In this document: positions 51,339 to 60,983 of the stretch, piece after piece
How the letters are laid out: the number at the start of each line of letters is the position of its first letter
How positions within the stretch are numbered: position 1 is the first letter of the stretch
DNA from: Lachnospiraceae bacterium AB2028
GTDB lineage: Bacteria; Bacillota; Clostridia; Lachnospirales; Lachnospiraceae
Reading direction: 5' to 3'
Length of the DNA: 64,000 bases
NCBI GenBank assembly: GCA_000621425.1
Contig: KK211275.1
Location: forward strand, 660,523 to 724,522
Notes under the pieces: generated by a model
The model's input: the letters and a program-made list of their open reading frames with translations, nothing else
The model's database searches: none
Told to the model about the DNA's origin: nothing
Program-made: the position numbers and the translations under genes

Positions 51339-52340
51339 TTATTTTCCCTCCCGCTTTGCGCGTCTTATGAAACCTCTAACCTTCTTATCCATGTACCATA
51401 TTCCGGCATGCCATAATATGGGGCCCAGATAAAACCTTCCGCTTACCTTTGTATCAAGCTCATAGCTGTTCTCTTCCGCCTGTTCCGATGTAACCTCGAC
51501 TTTGCCGGGTATCATATCGATTATCGGAAGCGATATCGCATAATACTGCCAGACCTTTACCACACTGCAAGGATCATCGTTACGGTAATCAAGCTTTAAG
51601 TCCAGCTTGGTCGGAATGAACTGCTTCAGTATGGCACCCCATCTTTTCTTGGTCACTTCCCACACATACTCGGTGCCGCTGCTGCTCATCAGCCTCGAAT
51701 AATACTCTATAGTTTCGATCATCTCATCCGCCTTGGCAACGGCCTTATCTATCAGTTCATCCGCCTTTTCCGGCAGGTCGATGAGAAAATCCAGAACCTC
51801 GTCAATCTTTGTATCGATCTTACTAAAGAACTCATCAAGCTTTCTGCCAAAGCTTTTCTTTCTCGCCCTTCTTTTTCTTTTTGATTTTTCTTCAGTTTTT
51901 ATATCCGGCTCTGCTGATGTAAGCTTAGGCCGTTCTTCTTCAGCCGGCAGGCTTTTTTCAGGTTCTTCTGCAGAAACAATTTCTGCCTTATCCTCTGTGG
52001 AAACCGCCATACTGCTGTTATCAGAAACAGTCTCCGCAGTATCGTCTGTCTCCGGCTCTGCCGCTTCATCCTCAGCATTCAGGTCATAGACAACTTTGCC
52101 GAACACCTTAGCCTGGGCCTGCAGCCCGTCCTCGTACCAGACATCTATCTTCAGTATCCTGAAAAGCCAGTGTACCCTGGCCAGCGCATCAAAAGCATCA
52201 TGTTTCGTAACTATTAGCTCGTATCCAAATGGCCAGAAACAGGTCACCAGAAGAATTGCTACAAGTAACACCACAACGAGCACTATCAGCGCCAGCAGCA
52301 CTATGCCGATTATCTTTAATACTTCAAGAAATGTCATCAT
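51339..52340 (-). CDS. DUF2953 (YtfI-like) membrane protein
   Basis: A 333-residue protein with one N-terminal transmembrane helix (IIGIVLLALIVLVVVLLVAILLVTCF), a DUF2953-type start (VHWLFRILKIDVWYEDG), a long acidic then Lys/Arg-rich low-complexity insert (about residues 90-170, ending KRKRRARKKSFGRK) and the conserved C-terminal part (LDLKLDYRNDDPCSVVKVWQYYAISLPII). The insert makes it longer than YtfI (about 220). Adjacent to ytfJ as in Bacillus. Its ATG overlaps the upstream stop (ATGA). Confidence 0.85.
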   Translation of the reverse strand: MMTFLEVLKIIGIVLLALIVLVVVLLVAILLVTCFWPFGYELIVTKHDAFDALARVHWLFRILKIDVWYEDGLQAQAKVFGKVVYDLNAEDEAAEPETDDTAETVSDNSSMAVSTEDKAEIVSAEEPEKSLPAEEERPKLTSAEPDIKTEEKSKRKRRARKKSFGRKLDEFFSKIDTKIDEVLDFLIDLPEKADELIDKAVAKADEMIETIEYYSRLMSSSGTEYVWEVTKKRWGAILKQFIPTKLDLKLDYRNDDPCSVVKVWQYYAISLPIIDMIPGKVEVTSEQAEENSYELDTKVSGRFYLGPILWHAGIWYMDKKVRGFIRRAKREGK

Positions 52341-52609
52341 TTCCCGTACCGCCTGCCTGCAGCATGTGCCAGATAGCGCAGCGCGTAGTCGTAATTCTCA
52401 GCAAGACCGATTATCCTTATCTTCTGTCGCTTATAATATTTCGCATGCAGCATATAGGACGGAATCGATTCAGGCATTCCTGTCTCAGGATTAAGGTAAA
52501 GGGCAAAATAACCAAGAACCATTTCCCCCCTTTTAAGCCTGTCACATATATCTTTCCTGTGGGAAGCAATATAAGGACTTGTATATAATGCCTTTTCGAA
52601 TTCTATCAT
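52337..52609 (-). CDS. Small protein of unknown function
   Basis: A 90-residue soluble protein, basic in its C-terminal half, rich in Tyr, Arg and Lys (YMLHAKYYKRQKIRIIGL) and without recognisable motif. Its ATG follows the NUDIX stop directly (TGAATG), and its stop overlaps the DUF2953 start, so it is firmly embedded in the operon and very probably real. Confidence 0.7.
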   Translation of the reverse strand: MIEFEKALYTSPYIASHRKDICDRLKRGEMVLGYFALYLNPETGMPESIPSYMLHAKYYKRQKIRIIGLAENYDYALRYLAHAAGRRYGK

Positions 52610-53050
52610 TCATACTCCCCACAGTCTGCTGCGATATAAATTCTGATAAGTACCGTATGCCCGTTCAAGTATGGTCTTCTCATTCGCAAATTTAAGCAGG
52701 TGTATTGCCTCGTGGTACTTATAATACCCGGAATCCACAAAATACTCTTCCCGCTGGGGCTTGCTGTAATAATTGCACCCTTTCATAAGGTACCAGTGCA
52801 CTTCTTTATTAACCACATCTTCCGGCACATAAAAAGTGTAGCCCGTCTTTCCGAGATATGTAACTATGGATGCTTTCGCCCCTGATTCTTCACTTACTTC
52901 CCTGAGCGCCGTCTGCGGATATTCTTCCCCCGGCTCAACAGTGCCTTTAGGCAAAACCCATCCTTCATACCTGTTCCTGAAATTCTTATACAGCAGAAGG
53001 ATCTTGCCCCGAAAAATAACCACACCGCCACAGCTGACTGCTTCTATCAT
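52610..53050 (-). CDS. NUDIX hydrolase
   Basis: Cleaves nucleoside diphosphates linked to another moiety; substrate unknown. The 146-residue protein has a complete Nudix box, GTVEPGEEYPQTALREVSEESGA (G, E, REVSEE-x-G in place). The start at 53050 is chosen as the first codon of the family's usual beginning (MIEAVSCGGVVIF), 8 bases after AAAGGGG. It heads the tight NUDIX-90aa-ytfI-ytfJ group, about 60 bases past the PBP gene. Confidence 0.9.
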   Translation of the reverse strand: MIEAVSCGGVVIFRGKILLLYKNFRNRYEGWVLPKGTVEPGEEYPQTALREVSEESGAKASIVTYLGKTGYTFYVPEDVVNKEVHWYLMKGCNYYSKPQREEYFVDSGYYKYHEAIHLLKFANEKTILERAYGTYQNLYRSRLWGV

Positions 53051-53111
53051 GATGTCAACCCCTTTCGATGTGAAAAAACGCAAAACCACTCTAAATTATA
53101 TGATATTTGCG

Positions 53112-54572
53112 CTAATTTTGCAAACGTCTGCCGAAATATCCGGAAAAGATTCTCTGGGCTACGGGAACAGCTGCAGATCCGCCGGTGCCGGCCCTTTCCA
53201 TTATGACAGTTATGGCAATCACCGGATCATCTGCCGGTGCGTAGCCTGTAAACCAGGCGTGACTCACATCACTGCTATCAGAGATTTCGGCAGACCCCGT
53301 CTTGCCGGCCGCAGTATATGGCAAACCTTTAAGTCCTGTACCGGTACCGGACTGCACAACAGCCTCCATAAATGAACGCATGATAGCCGCCTCTTCCGGA
53401 GTCATAACCGTCCCCAAAGGTTTCGGTGCATAGTTTTTAATAATTTTACCCTCAGCAGAAACCACCTTATCCACCATATAAGGTTTCATCATCACACCGT
53501 CATTTGCTATAGCCTGGGTTATCATATTCATCTCAAGCGGAGTCACAAGGGTTTCCGACTGTCCGATAGCAGTCTGCATTATATTTTCTTCCGTCATATT
53601 CTCACGCATACTGATATGGCTCGGATTCGCAGTAAAATCAACGGGTGGAACCTGATTAAACATAAGTGACTCAAGGGTCTGCGCAAATTTACTCCTGTCA
53701 AGGCCCAAGCCTATGTTAGCAAAGGAAGAATTACAGGATTTTGCAAATGAACCTTTTAAATCCAGGCCACCATGTACGGTTCCGTGAAAACATCGTATTG
53801 TAGTATCCCCCTTTGTTATACGGCCGCTGCAGTTATAATAATACTTTGACCAGTCTGTGGGATGTTCCCTAATATATTCCAGGGTAGAAATGATCTTGAA
53901 TGTGGATCCGGGAGGATAAAGTCCCTGGGATGCCCTGTTCATAAGCGGACTCTGAGCCTCATCCGTGCTGATTTCTTTCCAGTCCGTTTCTATGGTATTC
54001 GGATCAAAGCATGGCTTTGAGACCATTGCCAGGATTCTGCCGGTCTTTACTTCAGTAACTATTACCGCACCTTTATAATTGCCAAGGCTGTTATAAGCTA
54101 TGAGCTGCGCTGTAGGATCAAGGGATGTATAAACACTGTTGCCCATATCCTTGGATTCCTTCAGGTCGTTGCTTAACCTCTCACTCAAGCTGATATCAGC
54201 ACTCATAAGGAATTCCTGCATCTGGTTTTCCAACCCCATACCGCCCTGCACACTGAATCCCACCGTGTGTGCAAACATATCATCATACGGATATACCCTT
54301 GTTTCTTTTCCTTCTGAATCAGTCTTGGTGTACGCAAGCTCGGACCCATCGGAGGCATAAATTGTCCCACGGGTTATCTCCGCCTCTATCACTTCTATTC
54401 GTTTGCGGTTGTAGGAATTGGAATAGACTTCGTTTCTTTCCCTGGTTTCATGCCATACCAAGGCAAGTATCATCAGAACATATGCAACGGAAAAAAGGGC
54501 AGCTGTTACTCCTGCCGCCCTGTTAACTGGCTTTTTCTTTCTTCTCTTGCGGTTTCTTTTTTTAGCAGCCAT
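53112..54572 (-). CDS. Penicillin-binding protein, class B-like transpeptidase (PbpA type)
   Basis: Cell-wall cross-linking enzyme of 486 residues. A strongly basic cytoplasmic tail (KKRNRKRRKKK) precedes the membrane anchor (AGVTAALFSVAYVLMILALVW). The transpeptidase motifs are intact: PGSTFK (SxxK, active serine), SCN (SxN) and GKTGSAE (KTG). It is shorter than FtsI and has no PASTA repeats. It pairs with the ftsW-type gene upstream, the usual SEDS-bPBP partnership, with a 47-residue membrane protein encoded between them. Confidence 0.92.
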   Translation of the reverse strand: MAAKKRNRKRRKKKPVNRAAGVTAALFSVAYVLMILALVWHETRERNEVYSNSYNRKRIEVIEAEITRGTIYASDGSELAYTKTDSEGKETRVYPYDDMFAHTVGFSVQGGMGLENQMQEFLMSADISLSERLSNDLKESKDMGNSVYTSLDPTAQLIAYNSLGNYKGAVIVTEVKTGRILAMVSKPCFDPNTIETDWKEISTDEAQSPLMNRASQGLYPPGSTFKIISTLEYIREHPTDWSKYYYNCSGRITKGDTTIRCFHGTVHGGLDLKGSFAKSCNSSFANIGLGLDRSKFAQTLESLMFNQVPPVDFTANPSHISMRENMTEENIMQTAIGQSETLVTPLEMNMITQAIANDGVMMKPYMVDKVVSAEGKIIKNYAPKPLGTVMTPEEAAIMRSFMEAVVQSGTGTGLKGLPYTAAGKTGSAEISDSSDVSHAWFTGYAPADDPVIAITVIMERAGTGGSAAVPVAQRIFSGYFGRRLQN

Positions 54573-54582
54573 CGGCTGATTA

Positions 54583-54726
54583 TCAGTCCTTCAGAGCCTT
54601 AAAAAGAATTGCAACACCGATATTTAAAATACAAGTGATCACGATGATCCTGAAGATCTTTTTCATTGATGCATCGGTCTGCTTCTTTACCATTTTCTTG
54701 ATAGCATTCTTAACTGTTTTTTTCAT
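54583..54726 (-). CDS. 47-residue membrane protein between ftsW and pbp
   Basis: Starts at ATG 54726 with AGGAGGGG 4 bases upstream, one of the best ribosome binding sites in the window. Lys-rich N-terminal half (KKTVKNAIKKMVKKQ) and one transmembrane helix (FRIIVITCILNIGVAILF). It could be a small regulator of the neighbouring FtsW-PBP pair; this is inferred from position only. Ten bases separate it from the PBP start. Confidence 0.65.
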   Translation of the reverse strand: MKKTVKNAIKKMVKKQTDASMKKIFRIIVITCILNIGVAILFKALKD

Positions 54727-54810
54727 TTTTCCCCTCCTGAAAAAAAATAATCTGCTTGTAAAAATTATACCACACTCAGCACCGTTCAAAAAAGAAAATG
54801 CACCGGAATT

Positions 54811-56577
54811 TCAAATGTTAAGTTTTTTATTTTTATCAGCATCAGTCCCCGTGACCACATCGTCATCCTCCGGCTCATCCTCATAGCCGTCTGCCTCGAA
54901 ACCCATATCATTATTTAGAGGTGCAGCGGTGTCTTCTTCGTATTCAGAATCATAATCCCCGTCCGCGTAACCATCATCATAATCTTCTTCCGGTTCATTA
55001 CTTTCATAACCATCGGGATCCTCATCTAATTCTTCCGTATATTCATCACCATTATCATCGTATGAGTCCGCATAATCATCATTATCTCCGTCCTCATAGC
55101 CGTCATCGTAATCATCTTCTTCATCAATATCCTCTGCGTCTATATCATAGATTTCGGCATTCTCTTCGATATCTTCATTTCCACCATCCGGTTCATCAGT
55201 ACTATCATCAATATCATAAACCTCTGATTCTACCGTCTCCTCATCAGCACCATAGATTTCATCCATCCTGATAAGTCCCACGCCCTGTACCACAGAAATC
55301 AGGCAAAGAGTTGCCAAAGCAGAACTACCTCCGCTGCTTATAAGAGGCAGTGTCACGCCTGTAAGCGGTATCAGTCTTAAGCCTCCGCCTATTGTAAGGA
55401 ACACCTGGGTACCATAGCAGACCGCAAGCCCCATAACCACAATACGGTAATACTTATCTTTTATCCTGCCTGCCAGCAATAGCATGATAAAACAGAAATT
55501 CAGGCAAAGCAGTATGAGCAGCATTCCAAAAAGTGCCCCGGACTCTTCAACAATTGCAGAAAAAACAAAATCCTCTCCTACCTCAGGTATGGTTCCGGGA
55601 AGGCCACGCCCTATGCCCCTTCCGTACCATCCCCCAGTGCCTATGGCAAAAATGGACTGGGTAAGCTGATATCCGGTAGAATCAATATCCGTCCAGGGAT
55701 CGATCCATGTATTAAACCTGACCCTTACATGGGAAAACAGGCTGTAGGCCGCTACCACCGCCCCAAGGCCGCCTACCGTTCCCAACAGTACATAGCGGAA
55801 CTTGCCGGTTCCCATGTAGACCATTGAAAAGAACATCACATAAAAGATCAGCGCCATTCCTAAGTCCTTGGAAATAACCAGAACCATTACAAACACAGCA
55901 GCGCAAGCTGATGCAATGATAAAACGCTTCATGTTATATATTTCATATAATATGCCCGCAATAAAGAATGCAAAAAGAATCTTCACGAACTCTGAAGGCT
56001 GGAAGATAAGACCAAATAACTTTATTGAAAGCTTAGCACCATTCGTTATTGCTCCCAAGGCAAAAACAGCAATAAGGGAGCCGGCGCCAACTATACCTGT
56101 CACATACCAGAATTTTTTAATAAGTTTCAGCCTATGGACTATCATCGGAATGAATACCGAAATCACAAGCGAAACAACAATTATAGTAAACTGTCTCAAA
56201 GCCTTTTGTGAAGATATACGATACTGCACCACAAAGCCTATGGACATCATGAAAAGAGTCTGTACTAATATCAGCCTGTTCAGTTCCGGATAAAAGTGAT
56301 ACATCACCCTGGAATACACGAACATGACCACCAGTTCGATAGCCCACATCATTATGACCTTAGACACCATTTCATTATCGCCTTTGTCATAATACGAAAG
56401 CGTAAGGCAGCCCATTCCACTGGAAAAAAGCAGGTAAACATGTGTTTCCAGCAGATAAAACAGCCCGTTCCTTCCATCATCATCCCTTCTTTTCATCGCA
56501 AAGAAAGAAAGAAGCGTGTAGAAAGCAAGAAGTATGATATTCAGATATTTTCCAATTTCTATCAGAAAGAGTATCAC
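54811..56577 (-). CDS. ftsW: FtsW/RodA/SpoVE-family glycan polymerase with acidic C-terminal tail
   Basis: SEDS-type peptidoglycan glycosyltransferase. Residues about 1-443 hold ten or so transmembrane helices and the family motifs LGMALIFYVMF, GGWYGRGIGRGLPGTIPEVGEDFVFSAI and LIPLTGVTLPLISSGGSS. The last 145 residues are a low-complexity acidic tail (runs of Asp, Glu, Tyr and Gly, ending with a basic KNKKLNI), absent from typical FtsW. Begins 2 bases after the U32 stop and is followed by the 47-aa membrane protein and PBP. Confidence 0.9.
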   Translation of the reverse strand: MILFLIEIGKYLNIILLAFYTLLSFFAMKRRDDDGRNGLFYLLETHVYLLFSSGMGCLTLSYYDKGDNEMVSKVIMMWAIELVVMFVYSRVMYHFYPELNRLILVQTLFMMSIGFVVQYRISSQKALRQFTIIVVSLVISVFIPMIVHRLKLIKKFWYVTGIVGAGSLIAVFALGAITNGAKLSIKLFGLIFQPSEFVKILFAFFIAGILYEIYNMKRFIIASACAAVFVMVLVISKDLGMALIFYVMFFSMVYMGTGKFRYVLLGTVGGLGAVVAAYSLFSHVRVRFNTWIDPWTDIDSTGYQLTQSIFAIGTGGWYGRGIGRGLPGTIPEVGEDFVFSAIVEESGALFGMLLILLCLNFCFIMLLLAGRIKDKYYRIVVMGLAVCYGTQVFLTIGGGLRLIPLTGVTLPLISSGGSSALATLCLISVVQGVGLIRMDEIYGADEETVESEVYDIDDSTDEPDGGNEDIEENAEIYDIDAEDIDEEDDYDDGYEDGDNDDYADSYDDNGDEYTEELDEDPDGYESNEPEEDYDDGYADGDYDSEYEEDTAAPLNNDMGFEADGYEDEPEDDDVVTGTDADKNKKLNI

Positions 56578-56579
56578 TT

Positions 56580-58799
56580 TTAATCTGCCCCTCTTGAAAA
56601 ATGGCCGGCCGTAAATCCATCGCGTCCATAAATTCTGTCAGCATCAATGCTTTCGCCATTTACTAGCATTTCAAACATAGAAAGAATTTCAACTGTTCTA
56701 TCCATATCCTCTACAGTAAACTCAAGCCTGTAATTTCCTGCGATACTGCCATCCTTTATCTTTGCCCAGGAATTATGTAAGGAAACCGGCACGCAGTTGA
56801 ATAGTATGTTATAGCAAAAATCATGTATCGGCACCATGGGAAATTTGCGTCCCTTCTCATCTTTTATTATGCATATGCCCGCCTTTTTATCGCATTTATC
56901 CACTGTCTTATATATGCAATTGGACGAATACATAAGCGGAAGACGGCCGTACAGTACAAGTTCGGGAGTACCCTTGTCAGACAGATGTACAAGTTTCTTC
57001 GAATTAAGCTCCACACCTGCAGTATAAGCCGCACAGTTCTCATCTATCACTGATGCAGAGATATCATTATAGGCATAAAGATGTATATCTCCCCTTATCA
57101 GTGACTTGTCAAAATACTCTGATGCAATAGCTAATGCATCAACACCGTCACAGTATACGCCCGCAAAAAGTCCGCTTGCCTGCAGTTCTTCAGTCTTTCT
57201 CTTAATCTTTTCCGCATCTTTCTGCCTTATTATCTCCGGCAGTGCTAAATACAATTTTTTATCCGTCTTTCCGGCTGCTTTTTTCAGTTCCGGCTCTATA
57301 AATGTATCATCGGAAAGCAGTTCAAAATTCCTGATGGTCACGCCGGTAGGCAAACTGCTCTTTAAGGCCGCTTTAAGCTGTTCTTTTGTACGAACAGCAA
57401 CAGTAAAATCCCTGCTGTTTTTAACTTTCACGGACGACACTTTACGTTCGCCTTTTTCATCACCCCGTCCCACAGTTACAGCATCTGAATGAATCTCCCT
57501 TACCCGGTTCTTTGTGACCACAACAGTCAGCTCATCCAAGGCCTGTCTTCTGAGTTTCTTAAGAACACCAACCGGTACAAAACTTTCACCGTCATTAAGT
57601 ATAGAAAACTTATCTATTACAAAATCCGTATCACCGGTCATTTTGATCTTATCAGAAAGCATTTCATCGGATACCGGAGTACCTGTAGCCTGCTGAACAA
57701 TACTGCCTTTTACAGTTACTGCTGCGCCATTCCCTGATTCCACCGAAACTGCTCCCGGCAGATTTTCCATTACTCTAAGACTCAGTTCCAGTTCCTCTCC
57801 ACGCTTTACTTTTAATGTTCCTTCCAGGGGAATTTTCTTCTTGCCGGTAAGATATTTATTCCTGATCCGATCCTTAAGCTCATCCGGAGTCTTCACATAT
57901 GCAGGAGATTTTACTGACACCATCTCCCTGCCGTTATGTTTAAAGTAGTATCCCTCCTGCCTGTCTGACCTGATATAAAGTTCATCCAGGCACCGCCTGT
58001 CATCCTCGGTAATCCTTAGCTTTCCAGTTTTCACATACTCGTCAATTATTCGCCTATAAACAGCTGTCACTCCTGCAGAATACTCCGGGCTCTTTAGCCT
58101 GCCTTCTATCTTGAAGGAGTCTATGCCTGCATCTATCAGCTTATCTATATAAGTTGCGCTGCACATATCTTTCATGCTCAGGTAATAAGCATAGTCACTG
58201 TTTTCTGTTTTATACTTCTGCCTGCAGGGACCTGCACATCTCCCCCTGTTACCGCTCCTGCCACCTGCTATTGAGCTCATAAGGCACTTGCCGGAATATG
58301 CATAGCACATGGCGCCGTGGATAAAACATTCCACCTCCACGCCGGTCTTTTTTATTTCCTTTATTTCAGCAAGTGAAAGCTCCCTGGCAGGAACCACCCT
58401 GGACACGCCCCTATCCATAAGCCATTTGCTTCCATAAGCAGTCATTACCGCCATCTGGGTGCTGGCGTGAAGCCCAAGCTCAGGATAACGCATACGAAAA
58501 GCCCGCAGGACACCAAGATCCTGGATTATGCAAGCGTCCAGACCGCTTTCATACAACGGATCCATAATCTCGAAGAGATCTGTAAGCTCGCTGTTGTACA
58601 TCAATATATTTGTTGTAAGATAGATTTTCCTGCCGAGAAGATGGGCATAGGATATCGCATCCCTGAGCTCATCAACAGAAAGATTTTTGGCAGATGCCCT
58701 TGCTGAAAAAAGCTGTGCCCCGAGATAAACAGCATCAGCTCCCGCATTCAGTGCGCCTATGGCACTTTCGTGATCACCTGCCGGAGAAAGAAGTTCCAT
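56580..58799 (-). CDS. U32-family peptidase-like protein (RlhA/YdcP-like)
   Basis: A 739-residue member of the U32 family with C-terminal DUF3656-like region. The family signature is ECFIHGAMCYAYSGKC, followed by GNRGRCAGPCR with several cysteines probably binding an Fe-S cluster. Members of this length include E. coli RlhA, which hydroxylates C2501 of 23S rRNA, so RNA modification is likelier than proteolysis. Adjacent to zapA (4 bases) and coupled to ftsW downstream. Confidence 0.85.
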   Translation of the reverse strand: MELLSPAGDHESAIGALNAGADAVYLGAQLFSARASAKNLSVDELRDAISYAHLLGRKIYLTTNILMYNSELTDLFEIMDPLYESGLDACIIQDLGVLRAFRMRYPELGLHASTQMAVMTAYGSKWLMDRGVSRVVPARELSLAEIKEIKKTGVEVECFIHGAMCYAYSGKCLMSSIAGGRSGNRGRCAGPCRQKYKTENSDYAYYLSMKDMCSATYIDKLIDAGIDSFKIEGRLKSPEYSAGVTAVYRRIIDEYVKTGKLRITEDDRRCLDELYIRSDRQEGYYFKHNGREMVSVKSPAYVKTPDELKDRIRNKYLTGKKKIPLEGTLKVKRGEELELSLRVMENLPGAVSVESGNGAAVTVKGSIVQQATGTPVSDEMLSDKIKMTGDTDFVIDKFSILNDGESFVPVGVLKKLRRQALDELTVVVTKNRVREIHSDAVTVGRGDEKGERKVSSVKVKNSRDFTVAVRTKEQLKAALKSSLPTGVTIRNFELLSDDTFIEPELKKAAGKTDKKLYLALPEIIRQKDAEKIKRKTEELQASGLFAGVYCDGVDALAIASEYFDKSLIRGDIHLYAYNDISASVIDENCAAYTAGVELNSKKLVHLSDKGTPELVLYGRLPLMYSSNCIYKTVDKCDKKAGICIIKDEKGRKFPMVPIHDFCYNILFNCVPVSLHNSWAKIKDGSIAGNYRLEFTVEDMDRTVEILSMFEMLVNGESIDADRIYGRDGFTAGHFSRGAD

Positions 58800-58803
58800 A
58801 TGA

Positions 58804-59244
58804 TCAACGCTTTATCGGATTAACATTATTATTACCGGAATTATTACGTCCTTTTAATTCGAGCTGAAGTTCCATGACTTTCTTTTCACTTTCCTTAAGC
58901 TCTTTCTGAACCTGATCCAGTTTCTTTTTCATATCATCAGCCATCATGGCTTTATTTATGCTGTCATGCTTGATATCATCAAGGTCATTGTTCTTAGCCT
59001 TAAGTTCCTGCTCAAGCTCAACTATGCGTGCCTGTGCCTTAAGATAGTCATCCGCAATATTGATTTCAAGAAGCCTGTGTCTTATATCGGGAGCTGCACC
59101 ATGAAAAGCCCTTACATTCTCACACTCTTCGATCCTGTTATTGATGTAGTTAGCTACTTTCTGCATGTACTCTTCGCTCTCGCAGCTGCTCATCGTCATA
59201 ACCTTATTGTCGATCAGGACCCTGATTGTTTTCTTCTCTGCCAT
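58804..59244 (-). CDS. zapA: Cell division protein ZapA
   Basis: FtsZ-ring-stabilising protein. Its 146 residues begin with the ZapA fold (IRVLIDNKVMTMSSCESEEYMQKVANYINNRIEE) and continue into a long charged coiled coil (about 70-135). GGGGAG lies 6 bases before the ATG. U32 follows at once downstream; ruvB lies upstream across 119 bases with no clear promoter. Confidence 0.9.
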   Translation of the reverse strand: MAEKKTIRVLIDNKVMTMSSCESEEYMQKVANYINNRIEECENVRAFHGAAPDIRHRLLEINIADDYLKAQARIVELEQELKAKNNDLDDIKHDSINKAMMADDMKKKLDQVQKELKESEKKVMELQLELKGRNNSGNNNVNPIKR

Positions 59245-59363
59245 TGCGCTCTCCCCTTTTTATTGCATGATATACAAACCTGAGACTATTTACAGATTAT
59301 TTTGTGCTTCACAACACCAAATTAATTATGTAAACCACCAAATATTATATACACATTGCCTGA

Positions 59364-60356
59364 TTAAATCAAGCCTATATGGTCATAAGCTTTATCAGTA
59401 GCCACTCTTCCTTTCAGAGTGCGGTTTATGTATCCGTTCTGTAAAAGGTACGGCTCACAAACATCCTCGATGGTACCAGCATCTTCTCCCAGCGACGCAG
59501 CAATAGTATCTATTCCTACCGGCCCACCGGAAAAATTCTTTATGATCATTCGCAGATAATTTCTATCCAGCTCATCCAGTCCATCCTTGTCCACTTTCAT
59601 AAGCTCCAGCGCATACTCTGCGGCTTCCTTTGTTATCACACCGTCAAATTTGATCTGGGCAAAATCCCTGACGCGCTTGAGCATACGGTTTGCAAGTCTT
59701 GGGGTTCCCCTTGACCGCTTTGCCATTTCCATGGCACCGTCATCAGTTATCTCTACTGAAAGCTTTCTGGCAGAATTAAGTATTATCTGTTTCAATTCAT
59801 CATGGGAATAGTATTCCAGATGTTCATTCATACCGAAACGGTCACGCAATGGTGCCGACAGAAGTCCAGACCTGGTAGTAGCTCCAATCAGCGTAAAATG
59901 CGGAAGTTCAAGCCGCACTGATTTGGTGGACTCACCGTTCTTGCCGATAATGATATCTATCTGGAAATCCTCCATCGCAGGATAAAGAACTTCTTCTACC
60001 GTTCTCGGCAGTCTGTGTATCTCGTCAATGAAAAGCACATCTCCCGGCTGTAGGTTATTTAGTATGGCAGCCAGTTCTCCCGGCTTTTCTATTGCCGGTC
60101 CGCTGGTAATCTTAATGCCCACTCCCATCTCATTTGCGATTATCCCGGCCAGGGTGGTCTTACCAAGTCCCGGAGGTCCGAAGAAAAGCGCATGATCAAG
60201 TGGCTCCCCTCTCTGAAGGGCAGCCTTTATATAAACCGACAGATTACTCTTTAATTTCTCCTGACCGATGTAGTCCTTCAGGAACTGTGGTCTGAGAGTA
60301 GTCTCTATCTTTTCATCTTCTGCTGTAAATGATGTTTCTATCATTCTCTTGGACAT
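59364..60356 (-). CDS. ruvB: Holliday junction branch migration helicase RuvB
   Basis: AAA+ motor driving branch migration with RuvA. Its 330 residues show [19 protein letters not shown], Walker [12 protein letters not shown], Walker [28 protein letters not shown] and the C-terminal winged helix ([14 protein letters not shown]). Starts 9 bases after ruvA. Confidence 0.97.
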   Translation of the reverse strand: MSKRMIETSFTAEDEKIETTLRPQFLKDYIGQEKLKSNLSVYIKAALQRGEPLDHALFFGPPGLGKTTLAGIIANEMGVGIKITSGPAIEKPGELAAILNNLQPGDVLFIDEIHRLPRTVEEVLYPAMEDFQIDIIIGKNGESTKSVRLELPHFTLIGATTRSGLLSAPLRDRFGMNEHLEYYSHDELKQIILNSARKLSVEITDDGAMEMAKRSRGTPRLANRMLKRVRDFAQIKFDGVITKEAAEYALELMKVDKDGLDELDRNYLRMIIKNFSGGPVGIDTIAASLGEDAGTIEDVCEPYLLQNGYINRTLKGRVATDKAYDHIGLI

Positions 60357-60365
60357 TTTCTTTTC

Positions 60366-60983
60366 TTACGGCTGTTTCATGAATTTAAGGGCAGCCTTTA
60401 TAAGCACATCAGAATCCGCTCCGTCACCAACTGACTGCAGCGCCTTTGAAACAGCCTGCATTGCCTCACGCTTACTATAACCTATGGCCATCAGTGCATC
60501 GCATGTATCCTGTGCAGCACCACTGTCCATGACAGTTTCATCAGGAGCCGGCATAGTGATTCCACCCGAAATGAATTTTCCGGGATCTATCTTATTCTTA
60601 AGGTCAACTATAAGCCTTTCCGCCGTCTTAGATGAAACGCCTTTCGCTTTGGAAAGTGTCTTAGCATCTCCGGATATGATTGCTGTCCCCACCTGCTCGG
60701 GACTGAGCACTGAAAGCAACGCCATACCGGCTTTCGGTCCCACGCCACTTACCGTTATCAAAAGTTTAAAAAGGTCAAGCTCATCCTGGGTCGGAAATCC
60801 GTACAGCGACAGCGCATCCTGAGTAAGGGATGTATAAGTATAAACCACCGTTTCATCCCCTACAGGCGGAAGATAATCCATACGCCCTTCAGGGAAGTAG
60901 ATATTATATCCTATCCCCGAAGTCTCAATAACAATATGTCCCGGTGTCTTTTGCACCAGTATTCCTTTGAAATAAGCGTACAT
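60366..60983 (-). CDS. ruvA: Holliday junction DNA-binding protein RuvA
   Basis: Junction-binding partner of RuvB, 205 residues: N-terminal OB domain (YAYFKGILVQKTPGHIVIETSGIGY), helix-hairpin-helix regions (LLITVSGVGPKAGMALLS, LSKAKGVSSKTAERLIVDL) and the C-terminal RuvB-binding domain. Its ATG overlaps the leuD stop (TGATG), so it is coupled to leucine-synthesis genes. Confidence 0.96.
   Translation of the reverse strand: MYAYFKGILVQKTPGHIVIETSGIGYNIYFPEGRMDYLPPVGDETVVYTYTSLTQDALSLYGFPTQDELDLFKLLITVSGVGPKAGMALLSVLSPEQVGTAIISGDAKTLSKAKGVSSKTAERLIVDLKNKIDPGKFISGGITMPAPDETVMDSGAAQDTCDALMAIGYSKREAMQAVSKALQSVGDGADSDVLIKAALKFMKQP

Noticed and set aside
50919-52340. ytfI/ytfJ as proof of a spore-former
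   Set aside because: These genes also occur in non-sporing Lachnospiraceae, and no core sporulation gene is in the window.
54921-55271. 116-codon His-rich plus-strand frame
   Set aside because: It is the antisense of the Asp/Glu/Tyr repeats of the FtsW tail; composition is explained by the complementary codons.
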